Shown: positions 55,624 to 64,000 of the stretch, piece after piece
Numbering within the stretch: position 1 is the first letter of the stretch
Layout: every line of letters begins with the position of its first letter
Assembly: GCF_964204645.1 (NCBI RefSeq)
Contig: NC_134028.1
Span: forward strand, 16,109,263-16,173,262
DNA: 64,000 bases
Reading direction: 5' to 3'
Origin: Tubulanus polymorphus
Lineage: Eukaryota > Nemertea > Palaeonemertea > Tubulaniformes > Tubulanidae
Made by a program: the position numbers and the translations under genes
Notes under the pieces: model-generated
Database searches by the model: none
Seen by the model: the letters and a program-made list of their open reading frames with translations, nothing else
What the model was told of the DNA's origin: nothing

Positions 55624-55977
55624 TTATTCGAAATCTATTTCATGGTGCCCTTTTTCATTCTTACCTTTGTATACGAAATAGAAATCTCCAGAACATAATT
55701 CTTCTAAGTCTTCACTTGATAATCTATGAAATCTATCCGGTAAATATGTTCTGAATTTATATGTATTTCCTTTTAATCCTTCATATTCTAAGTGTATAAC
55801 TAATTTATCTCCATAGTTATTAGTAACTGTATCAATATTTGTAATTAGATATTTCTTATGAATTGTTAATTCTGTTAACTTTTTGAATTTATAATCTACA
55901 GATTTTACATTTGTTATATCTTTAATTCTATCTAGAAATAATTTGTTGTTCTCACTGTGTATTTGTTTACTCTCCAT
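55624..55977 (-). CDS. 117-residue protein, possibly OB-fold/ssDNA-binding
   Basis: It is intact. KKYLITNIDTVTNNYGDKLV, then IHLEYEGLKGNTYKFRTYLP and YFVYKGKNEKG, gives an alternating beta pattern with conserved-looking Tyr and Leu-Pro. Small proteins with this layout recur beside polymerase genes in related elements. An OB-fold, ssDNA-binding role is my inference, supported by its position right after PolB. Start context AAAAATATGTATTATAAATG. Confidence 0.6.
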   Translation of the reverse strand: MESKQIHSENNKLFLDRIKDITNVKSVDYKFKKLTELTIHKKYLITNIDTVTNNYGDKLVIHLEYEGLKGNTYKFRTYLPDRFHRLSSEDLEELCSGDFYFVYKGKNEKGHHEIDFE

Positions 55978-55997
55978 TTATAATACATATTTTTATT
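55978..55997 (-). promoter_or_regulatory. Class-2 start motif AAAAATATGTATNATAAATG (example)
   Basis: On the minus strand the gene at 55,977 is preceded by AAAAATATGTATTATAA. The HNH gene (47,518) has AAAAATATGTATAATAA, the octapeptide zinc-finger gene (48,958) AAAAATATATATAATAA, and the penton candidate (55,606) AAAATATGTAAAATAA. The motif is different from the class-1 T-run type but keeps the same AAATG end. Confidence 0.6.
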
Positions 55998-56006
55998 AAA
56001 ATTTGA

Positions 56007-59000
56007 TTAACACGTTAGAATTCTTTTCATTATCTCGTTCTCTTTTGTTTCTTCTCTTTTAAATTTTAAGTATTCATCTAAATTACAACCATAAGCAACT
56101 GTATGAATTCCATCATCTAAAATATATCTTTTATCATCAAATGGGTTTAGACTAATCTTTTCAATTTCTTCAATAAATATTTCATGATCTTCAGATCTTA
56201 AACATCTCATCTTATGTTTTCTAACTTCTTCATTGAATATACAATTGATGTAATCTTTGAAATGAATATTCTTTTCTACTACACTTTTGGTTATTCCTTT
56301 TAACTTTTTAGCTTCATGTTCTTTAGTTTTATATGAATACATTTTAGATCTAATACCTATGAACTCTATCATTTCTTCACCACCTAATTCATCTTTGAAT
56401 TTACCGGGAACTTTTTTATTATCATTGCTAAACAATTCATGATCTTTAGGATAATTACTGAAATCAAAATGATGTTTTAATGTTTTTAAATCATCTGTTA
56501 TGTTATCAGTTTTTATCTTTAATATGTAACTGTCGGTATCAAAATATAATATTTCTATATGTTTTTCTCCAAAAAGTGGTTGTAATACATTATAATAGAA
56601 TTCATACATTAGTAATTTTGATAATTCTAAAACTGAAGCGCCAACATAGATTGGTTTATTAAATTTCATTGATGTTCTTCTCATTTTAACTGCAGCTAAA
56701 TTTTCATCAAATAATCTGTTACCAATGAACTTAGGATATGATTGTAAATGTCTAATTCTTTTACCATTACTAACTAACTCAATATCATTTCTATTTCTAA
56801 TATTTTCACAAGTCTTACCATAGAATGCATTATTCATTAACTTGAAGAAATCTTTCTCGAAATCAGTTTTAGCTTCAGTTCTCTGTTTGGTGTTAAAATC
56901 TATATATTTTTCTAACCACTTAGATTGGCTGAATGAAATATATCTATGTACTTTTTTTAGAATCATTCCTTGTTTTAGATAAAACTTTAACATTCTATAA
57001 TGTACTACATAATTATATTTATCTTCTTGAGTTACCATTAACTTTTCTGTATGAATATGATTTTCGGGTTTAATTCTTTTTTGATAATTTGATAATTCTT
57101 CATGAGTTACAGTTTTATGTTCGGGACAGTAAGCTAGATTTCTAGATTTAAATTTTTTATCATCAGGATATTCTAAATCTACAACAAAGAAGTAACCAGT
57201 ATCTGAATCATCTGCAATATCTAGGATTCTTTTCTTCCAATCAAATTTATCATTATTTTCATGTTGTAAAACTTCAGTTAATTCAAATACTCCATAAGGT
57301 TGTGGTTCCATCATTGCCCATCCATAAAGATTATTTGCATCTATATATAATAACTTATATCCAGGGTTATCATTTACATTGAAATATCTATCCCCTCCTC
57401 CTCTTATAGATTTTTCAAATAATAATAATTGATCTATATTTGTTAACAAATCCACTTTTATATCTGTAAATTTTAATCCACAATCCCATGTTAAACATGG
57501 ACTTGAATAACAATGACATGGATCAATATTAAAATATTTTAGGTTTACATCTCTAAACCTTTCGAATATATCGGTTAATAATAATACATCTGATTTTAGA
57601 TATAAATCTACTAATTGTCCATGATTTTCTATTTTGAAATGATTCCAAATATTCAATGTTAGACTTAATTATAGACTTCATCTTTAACATATTCATTTTC
57701 CTTCATTCTTTACCTTCTTCTGTCATTATAATTTCTATATTTGTATTCAATAATTTACTAAATCTTATTTCATATTCAATTAATAAGTCATAAAAATGAT
57801 TGATAACATTTTCATTTCTGTAATGATAATATTCACTTTCAATTAGTTCTGGATAATCAGATTTTATATATAACCCGAAAGTTGCAGCTGATTGATGAAT
57901 CTTTTTAATAGTATTTGTTTTTGGTGGTTCATCTGAAAAATCATTTTCATTAGAATTTAATTTCTTTCTTTTATAATATATTTCTTTTCTATCTTGATCA
58001 GTTTATTCTTTATTTAATGATTCAAAATCTCCATATATTACAAATGGAACTTTATTTTTGTAATCATATTTTTTGAATTCTAATATTTTATCTTTTTCAT
58101 TTGGTAAAACTAATTTACAATAATCATGATTTTCACATAATTGTTTATGATTTAATAATGTACTTTCATTACTGAATCTATGTAAACATTCTCTACATAG
58201 ATATATTTTATTATGGTGATCACTTTCTGTTCTAAAGAATAAATCTATTTGTTTAATCCACATATAATGATTCTCATAATATAGTATATCTAAAACATCG
58301 TTTGAATCATAATCTTTTGATAGATATAAAGGTTCTAATGTATAATGTTTTATGTTGTTACCTTTTGTATTTGGTAATTTGATTAAATCAAATACATTTA
58401 TCTTTATATTATTATCTCTTTCTATTTTTGGGATGTTTTTAATTATAACAGGATACTTATCTATCTTATAATTATTTTCAAATGGTTTATAATGAGTTAA
58501 TCTATAAGTATGTTTATTATAATCTTCAACTGGGTGTAAACAACTTATTATAGCCCATAGAAAACATTTATCATCTTCATTTTGTACATTTATTACAGCA
58601 TTAGTTTTAAATGGTAGTTTAATATAACTCGATGCTTCAATATCTGGTTCTTTATAATATGATACAATATTTTCATGAATTGGTTTTGATTTAGTTAACT
58701 TATTATATTTTGTGTTATAAACATGTAAAGTCATAAATATTATCTCATCAAATATTAAACCAGACCCTTCAAAATATTTCTCTTCTATTTTAGTTTTTAC
58801 TTCATTATAACATTTATCTAATTTATCATCTATATGTTGTTTATATATAATATGTTGTGAATGAGAATTTATATTATATATTGGTTTATCTTCAGATTTT
58901 ATAAACTTTACTTTAGAAGATATACTAATTTTAGGATATTCAACATCAGTTATTATTTTTATTATTTCTTTCATATTTTCTAAATGTTTTTTATTTTCTT

Positions 59001-59486
59001 CTAATGTTTTTCCTTTATGAAATTTAAACTCAATAGCTGCTGGCCCAACATCACTTTTAAATGCTTCGGTTATCTCTATATCTTTTTTATTATCTAATGA
59101 ATTAATATATATTTTCTTACATCTTCCATGTATTGTCTTTTATTGTTTAATTTATTTTTTATGCTTTTAATTGTCTTCTGTTCCTTATCATTATCTTTAT
59201 CAAAATAATCTTCACCTAAAATAACATAATTCATATTTCTAATATGACTTTTAGATTTTAAATGTTCATTATAATATCTTTTATCACTGAATGATTGATT
59301 ACATGTATCACATTTATATATTTCTTTTTCATTCTTTAATTCATCTAATTTAGTTTCTAATATATCATCTTTATATTCTAGTTTCAATTTATTCTCTAAA
59401 TGTGTTTTAGTTTTATTGTGTCTTGCTTTTTGGGATTTATCTATATTGATATTACATGTTGGACAGTAGTACTTATTTGCTTCCAT
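56007..59486 (-). pseudogene. polB: Family B DNA polymerase (protein-primed type) with N-terminal zinc fingers, broken and internally deleted
   Basis: The gene begins with two C2H2 fingers (YYCPTCNINIDKSQKARHNK; CDTCNQSFSDKRYYNEHLKS). After a shift near 59,105 comes a long N-terminal domain with KCFLWAIISCLHP and a third cysteine/histidine cluster (CRECLHRFSNESTLLNHKQL). The Exo I motif follows (VIYGDFES), directly before a TAA at 58,003. The frame goes on to about 57,700, where a second stop and then a jump occur. The ~200-250 residues holding Exo II and the DNA-binding middle are missing. The last 549 residues are open, with DLYLKSDVLLLTDIFE, motif A YIDANNLYGW (near residue 105), motif B NAFYGKTCEN (near 280) and motif C YFDTDSY (near 375). 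Confidence 0.93.
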
Positions 59487-59499
59487 TTTAATACTAAAA

Positions 59500-59645
59500 T
59501 TTTTATTAAAATTGATTTTAGAAGTTCAATGATTTATATCATGTATTATTTCAATCACACTTTACTAACACTTTTAATGTTTAAAAATCTAACTCATACA
59601 AATATGAATATTGAAATAATGTTTAAAATATATCTATATATCTAT
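59500..59645 (-). promoter_or_regulatory. Upstream region of the polymerase gene, copy of 47,519-47,690
   Basis: It carries AAAATTGATTTTAGAAGTT, TTTACTAACACTTTTAATGT and TTAAAAATCTAACTCATACA, in the same order and orientation relative to the gene as at 47,519. It runs to within a few bases of the right TIR. Confidence 0.6.
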
Positions 59646-59984
59646 TCTATAAGAGCTTACACTTTTATATTGAATAATCTGTCAATTTAAATGTTATTCA
59701 TATACATGATTATTTTAAGAGTAATGGGGATAATAGGCTTTCAGGTTAAAGGTTGAACGGGCGGGTGAGTAAAAAATGAAAAAAATGAAAATAATTACAA
59801 TTTCTACTTGAATTAGGAGTGAAACTCATAAAAATGAAAAATAAATTCGAGTGTGAGAATTTATTTTTCATTTTTATGAGTTTCGCGAGTAATTCAAGTA
59901 GAAATTGTAATTATTTTCATGTTTTTCATTTTTACGAGCTCGACCGTTCGACCTTTGGCCTGAAAGCCTATTATCCCTATTATT
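59640..59984. repeat. Right terminal inverted repeat containing a 265-bp palindrome
   Basis: This is the mirror of the left TIR, with palindrome 59,720-59,984 and loop region GAGTGTGA. The arm types match the left end: inner GGTTGAACGGGCGGGTGAG, outer complement of GGTCGAACGGTCGAGCTCG. One arm differs locally (GAATTAGGAGTGAAACTC where the others have GAATTACTCGCGAAACTC). The terminal trinucleotide is ATT rather than the expected ACT. Confidence 0.95.
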
Positions 59985-59990
59985 CATAAT
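59985..59990 (+). other. Target-site duplication CATAAT, right
   Basis: Second copy of the 6-bp duplication; the flanking sequence then continues TGACGAATTCGGCTAC into BEL/Pao element 2. Confidence 0.85.
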
Positions 59991-60032
59991 TGACGAATTC
60001 GGCTACAAAGTGAAAGTAAAGAAAAGAAACCA

Positions 60033-61628
60033 GTGAAAGATAAGATGCAGTCATTCGGTCTAGAAGTACTTGCGGAAGCAGCACAAATGAGAATAGATAA
60101 GCCAGAAGAAGCCCTCAGCTTAAGAAGTGGAGCCTCATCATGTCACTCCACGTCGTCTGCTTTCCTGAAAATGCGTATGCAGCTCGCAGCAAAGGCGGCG
60201 AGACATGAAACAGAGTTAAAATTCCTACGTTTTGAATCTGAAAAGAAATTTAAGAAACTCAAAGAAGAAGAGGAAATACGGCAGATGACGTTACGTAAGG
60301 AGCTTGCCTGTGCACAAGCCGAACTGAACGCCATAGAAACTGTCGTATCAGAGGGTCATCGTAGCCAGGCAAGATCGATCAAAAGCAGCGAGAAGGTACA
60401 GCAATGTCTTACATCGGACCATCAGCCGTTCGATTCATTAGAAAGGGAAGATAAGGCACTAGTAAAAACTCCTCTAGAGCCCCAGAGAGTAGAATTAAGA
60501 ACTTTAGAACATACGAAAGACACACTCAGTAACTGTCAGAACTATCGATCATACGACGATCAAGTGCCTGATACAAGTCTGGAAAATGTCGTTAATTCGA
60601 AATTAACGCCTACAGCACCTACATTCACTCTGTTTGTAGATCACAGCCGTATAGAAAATATTAGCAATAATATCATCCCCGCCAAACAGATTACTCCGGT
60701 AGCCATTACCTCCGAATTAAGTTCTGTTGTGCGGTATTTGAATCGACCCAACTCCGAAATAGCGAAGTTTGGAGGCGATCCGACCCAGGAAGTTCATCGG
60801 ACAGTTTAACAGTAGGATCGTCAGCAATACGGAAGAACCAGAAGAACTGATAGGTTTCCTGGAACAGTACACTACAGGGGAACCGAACAAGATCGTTTCG
60901 GGATTCGCTCAGCTGGACGCGGTTCAAGGGTATAATGCTGCTATGACCGAATTGGAAGAAAGATACGGTAATGCCGAAGTAATCGCGACGGCGTACGTAA
61001 ACAAGGCATTAAAGTGGCCACCAGTTAAAGCCGATAACCCAAAATCACTCGACGACTACTCCTTATTCCTAATGGAGTGTAATAACGCTATCAAGGCCAA
61101 CGCTAATGCCATCCGGCTACTCGAATTTCCAGAGAATATGAAACGTCTGGTTGGGAAGTTATCGTTCCATCTCCATGATAGATGGCGAAACATAGTACTT
61201 ACCAACAAGGAGAGGTCGCGACCTTCAACATTTGAGACACTGGTAGATTTTGTTAAAAGAGGGCTAAGAAAGCTATTGATCCTGTCTATGGTCGCGCTGC
61301 TCTCTCCCATATAGTACCAAGCTCGAGCGTGGACAAGAATAGACTAAGGAGACCGACTTTCCCAGCGGGCAGCACTCAGACATCCTCAGATCAGAAGAAG
61401 AGAACCTGTTCCTTTTGTCAAAAACCAGGACATCAGATAGGATCCTGTTTTAAATTTGCAGACAAACCGCTAAATGAGAAGAGAGAGATTTTTCAAGCCA
61501 AAGGACTTTGTTTTGATTGCGGTCAATCTGGCCACATTGCGGCCAAATGCACCGACCGGATGACAAAGGACTTTGTTTTGATTGCGGTCAATCTGGCCAC
61601 ATTGCGGCCAAATGCACCGACCGGATGA
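60033..61628 (+). pseudogene. gag: BEL/Pao element 2, gag with frameshifts and a duplicated zinc knuckle
   Basis: The frame starts MKDKMQSFGLEVLAEAAQMR, with an inner ATG at 60,045. It continues with a coiled coil (KFKKLKEEEEIRQMTLRKEL) and then, after a one-base shift near 60,785, the DUF1759-type core (FNSRIVSNTEEPEELIGFLE, YNAAMTELEERYGNAEVIAT, LSFHLHDRWRN). A shift near 61,262 leads to two CCHC knuckles: CSFCQKPGHQIGSC and CFDCGQSGHIAAKC. A direct tandem duplication of 65 bp (61,500-61,564, 61,565-61,629) repeats the second knuckle and throws the frame, because 65 is not a multiple of three. Left of the gag lies the Polinton. Confidence 0.85.
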
Positions 61629-64000
61629 AATGTGCCAAATGTGGAAAACAACATCTAACTTCATTCCACAGCGAGACGCCAAGCATACCAAAGGAACCAA
61701 AAGAACCTCCGCCGAAGCTGAATGAAGACGAACCGCCAAAACCAAGTGGAGCAACTATCTCCGTCGATACAGAAAACATACACGGTACCATGGCAATCAT
61801 TCCAGTTCGTCTCCGGCTTAAAGGTGGCATCAAAGAAATAGAAACCTATTGCTTCCTAGATCCAGATAGCTCGATATCGTTTTGTCGAACCGACCTCGTA
61901 GAAGAACTAGGAGCTAGTAAGAAACCTCAACGTCTAAACATTGGAACTGCTAATCATCCTGATGGTAAACCAGTAAAGACTAACAAAGTAAACGGACTCG
62001 AAATCCTCGAACTTTCATCTAATGAGGCCGTCACTCTCCCGACCATGTTTTCGTTAGACGAGCTGCCAGTTTCGGAAGATCATATGCCAACTAAGGACGA
62101 AATAGCTGAGTGGCCCCACCTGGACGGTATCCATATGACAAGAAGATTAGGAAAACCAGTTGGCCTAATGATCGGCAGCAACGTTCCTGACGCATTCACG
62201 CCTCTCGAGATTCGCACTGGTCCAGCCGGTAGTCCATATGCCACACGTTCACGGCTCGGCTGGATTACGTGGAACATAACCAGAATGGATCAACGGTCAG
62301 GAAGTAAACCAGTAAACCGAACATGGAACACTGAAGAGTCGGATTTGAAATTCATAGAGTCCAGGTTAAAAGAAACATTTAACTTCGATTTTCCGGAGAA
62401 AAGAATAAATGATAAAAAGGAGTGGTCACATGAAGACCAGGAATTCATGAATACAATTCAGAAACGCATCACATTTAGAGACGGACACTATGAGATCCCA
62501 CTGCCGCTTAAAAGCAACGTAAAGCTCCCATGTAACAAGTCGCTGGCAGTATCATGTCTGAACAGTCTTAAAAGAAAATTACTTAATGACGAAAAACTAT
62601 GTAACGAATACAATGAATTCATGAATAAAATAATCGAGAAAGGATTTGCTGAAATCGTACCGGCTGATGAGATGGAGAACGAGAACTCTTGGTACTTGCC
62701 ACACCACGCCGTTCGCCACCCGAGGAAACAGAAATTACGTGTTGTCTTCAATGGAGCGGCTAAGTACCAAGGCGTGTGTCTAAACGATGTGCTAATGCAG
62801 GGACCAGACCTGACGAACAATTTAATCGGCGTCTTACTACGATTTCGACAGTGGCCCGTGGCAGTGTCTGCAGATATAGAGTCAATGTTTTATCAGGTGC
62901 GGGTTCCAAAGGAAGATTCGAATTTGTTAAGATTCCTGTGGTGGAAAGACGGAAGATTAGATACAGAACCTATATGCTACCGAATGGTCGTCCACATATT
63001 TGGAAGTGTTTCTTCCCCCACATGCGCTAACTTGGCCTTAAGGGCTACAGCAGAAAATGCCGACGATCATTACGATACTGAATCTCGCCAGACCATCCTC
63101 AAGTCGTTCTATGTAGACGACTGTCTCAAATCCTTTAAGTCTGACCAGAGAGCAACAGAAGTACTCAGCGATACTAAGGAGATTTGCGCTGACGGTGGAT
63201 TTCGGTTACACAAGATCCTAAGCAACAGTCGGGATGTGATGGAATCCTTCTCCAGTGAGGAATGGCATAAAGTAGATCTAGACCTAGAACAACAACTGCC
63301 CACCGAACGTGCTTTGGGCGTGTCTTGGGACCTAGAAACGGACAATTTAACGTTCCAGATCTCAATAGATAAGAACAAGCCTATCACACGAAGAGGCATA
63401 TTGTCAACAGTCAGCCCTGTCTATGACCCGCTAGGACTAGCCAGCCCGTTTATCTTGCCTGCCAAGATATTGCTGCAAGAACTGAGAAACCATGGTTGGG
63501 ATGAAGAGGTCAGCGAAGCACAAAGAATCAGATTCACAACCTGGTTAGAGAATCTCGCTACTCTAGAAGAAATAAAGGTGCCAAGATCCCTCACAACTAG
63601 CTGTGAAAATTCGACAAAACACGAACTGCGCTATTTTTCGGATGCCAGTGAGAGTGGCTATGGTGTGGTATGTTATTTAAGATCTGTAGCCATCAACGGT
63701 GAAACAAACTGTACATTTATGATGTCGAAATCGAGAGTATCACCTTTAAAAAAGATCACGATTCAGCGCCTAGAACTTACGGCAGCTGCGATTGCAGTTC
63801 GAATGAACACAGCGATTCAAAAGGAAATCGAGCTAGAGATCAGCGATGTTAAGTACTGGACAGACAGCAAAACTGTATTGAGATACATATGTAACGACAC
63901 AGCCAGATACCAGACGTTCGTAGCCAATCGAGTGAACACGATCAGAGAAGGCAGTAATAAAGAACAATGGAGATACGTTCCATCTTCACTGAATCCGGCA
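61625..64000 (+). CDS. pol: BEL/Pao element 2, protease, reverse transcriptase and RNase H (open to window end)
   Basis: The frame is open for 792 codons up to the last base. A retropepsin-like part has CFLDPDSSISF, where a DSG/DTG-type triad would be usual, and LIGSNVPDAF. RT follows with WYLPHHAVRHP, LRVVFNGAAK, CLNDVLMQGPDL and AVSADIESMFYQV (catalytic D), VHIFGSVSSPTCANLAL and the catalytic box YVDD in SFYVDDCLKSF. The connection has VSPVYDPLGLASPFILPAK. RNase H has RYFSDASESGYGV, RLELTAAAIAVRM and YWTDSKTVLRYI. Integrase should follow outside the window. Unlike its gag, pol shows no break, so the element may be recent. It is a different subfamily from element 1 (YVDD rather than YVDN and different spacer). 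Confidence 0.92.
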   Translation, partial: MKCAKCGKQHLTSFHSETPSIPKEPKEPPPKLNEDEPPKPSGATISVDTENIHGTMAIIPVRLRLKGGIKEIETYCFLDPDSSISFCRTDLVEELGASKKPQRLNIGTANHPDGKPVKTNKVNGLEILELSSNEAVTLPTMFSLDELPVSEDHMPTKDEIAEWPHLDGIHMTRRLGKPVGLMIGSNVPDAFTPLEIRTGPAGSPYATRSRLGWITWNITRMDQRSGSKPVNRTWNTEESDLKFIESRLKETFNFDFPEKRINDKKEWSHEDQEFMNTIQKRITFRDGHYEIPLPLKSNVKLPCNKSLAVSCLNSLKRKLLNDEKLCNEYNEFMNKIIEKGFAEIVPADEMENENSWYLPHHAVRHPRKQKLRVVFNGAAKYQGVCLNDVLMQGPDLTNNLIGVLLRFRQWPVAVSADIESMFYQVRVPKEDSNLLRFLWWKDGRLDTEPICYRMVVHIFGSVSSPTCANLALRATAENADDHYDTESRQTILKSFYVDDCLKSFKSDQRATEVLSDTKEICADGGFRLHKILSNSRDVMESFSSEEWHKVDLDLEQQLPTERALGVSWDLETDNLTFQISIDKNKPITRRGILSTVSPVYDPLGLASPFILPAKILLQELRNHGWDEEVSEAQRIRFTTWLENLATLEEIKVPRSLTTSCENSTKHELRYFSDASESGYGVVCYLRSVAINGETNCTFMMSKSRVSPLKKITIQRLELTAAAIAVRMNTAIQKEIELEISDVKYWTDSKTVLRYICNDTARYQTFVANRVNTIREGSNKEQWRYVPSSLNPA

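Larger units (their letters stand above)
42662..59984 (-). mobile_element. Polinton/Maverick-like integrated virus-like element, 17.3 kb
   Basis: The element runs from AGTAATAGGG to CCCTATTATT between identical 6-bp flanks CATAAT (42,656-42,661 and 59,985-59,990). A 6-bp duplication and AG-type ends are the rule for Polintons. Terminal inverted repeats are about 350 bp. Inside are about 18 genes, all on the minus strand and strongly AT-rich. They include a retroviral-type integrase with chromodomain, an A32/FtsK-type packaging ATPase, a protein-primed-type PolB and capsid protein candidates. I found no recognisable maturation cysteine protease. Several genes are disrupted, so this copy is not functional as read. 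Confidence 0.93.

Overview
This is a eukaryotic window from an invertebrate animal genome. Genes are split by introns with GT/AG junctions. The intergenic and intronic DNA is full of MITEs, LINE remnants, BEL/Pao LTR retrotransposons, a satellite array and a complete-ended Polinton/Maverick-like virus-derived element. The frequent TAGGCCTA words and the TE mix suggest a marine bilaterian, but I cannot name a phylum from sequence alone.

Layout. (1) 1-15.1 kb: five coding exons, minus strand, of a WBP11 (WW-domain-binding protein 11, a splicing factor) homologue, running off the left edge. Its very long introns hold a 1.1-kb tandem duplication, several TAA-flanked Harbinger-like MITEs, a TTAA-flanked piggyBac-like MITE with a second MITE nested inside it, and old dispersed repeats. 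(2) 18.1-19.1 kb: a two-exon THAP-domain gene or fragment, plus strand. (3) 19.3-24.95 kb: a decayed, 5'-truncated BEL/Pao element on the minus strand. (4) 25.1-26.9 kb: a decayed multi-exon gene coding for a SWIM zinc finger plus a YqaJ-type nuclease, minus strand. (5) 27-33 kb: repeats, two MITEs (one fold-back) and a LINE 3' fragment. (6) 32.95-35.0 kb: 13 copies of an exactly 161-bp satellite. (7) 35.0-38.45 kb: an intact three-exon gene for an 851-residue protein of unrecognised, transposase-like character. (8) 39.2-42.5 kb: a LINE with RT and endonuclease, interrupted by a 789-bp MITE. (9) 42,662-59,984: a 17.3-kb Polinton-like element with a 6-bp target duplication (CATAAT), about 350-bp terminal inverted repeats that are themselves long palindromes, and about 18 genes all on the minus strand. 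These include a DDE integrase with chromodomain, a packaging ATPase, protein-primed-type DNA polymerase B, capsid candidates, an HNH nuclease, zinc-finger proteins and small membrane proteins. (10) 60.0-64.0 kb: a second BEL/Pao element, plus strand, cut by the window end.

How it fits together: regions 8-10 look like nested insertions. A LINE was hit by a MITE and probably by a BEL element, and the Polinton then landed between the BEL 5' end and its gag. The Polinton genes encode the expected integrate / replicate / package / build-virion set, but several are broken by single-base indels, stops and one internal deletion in polymerase. Its genes carry two distinct AT-rich motifs directly before the start codon, which look like two promoter classes.
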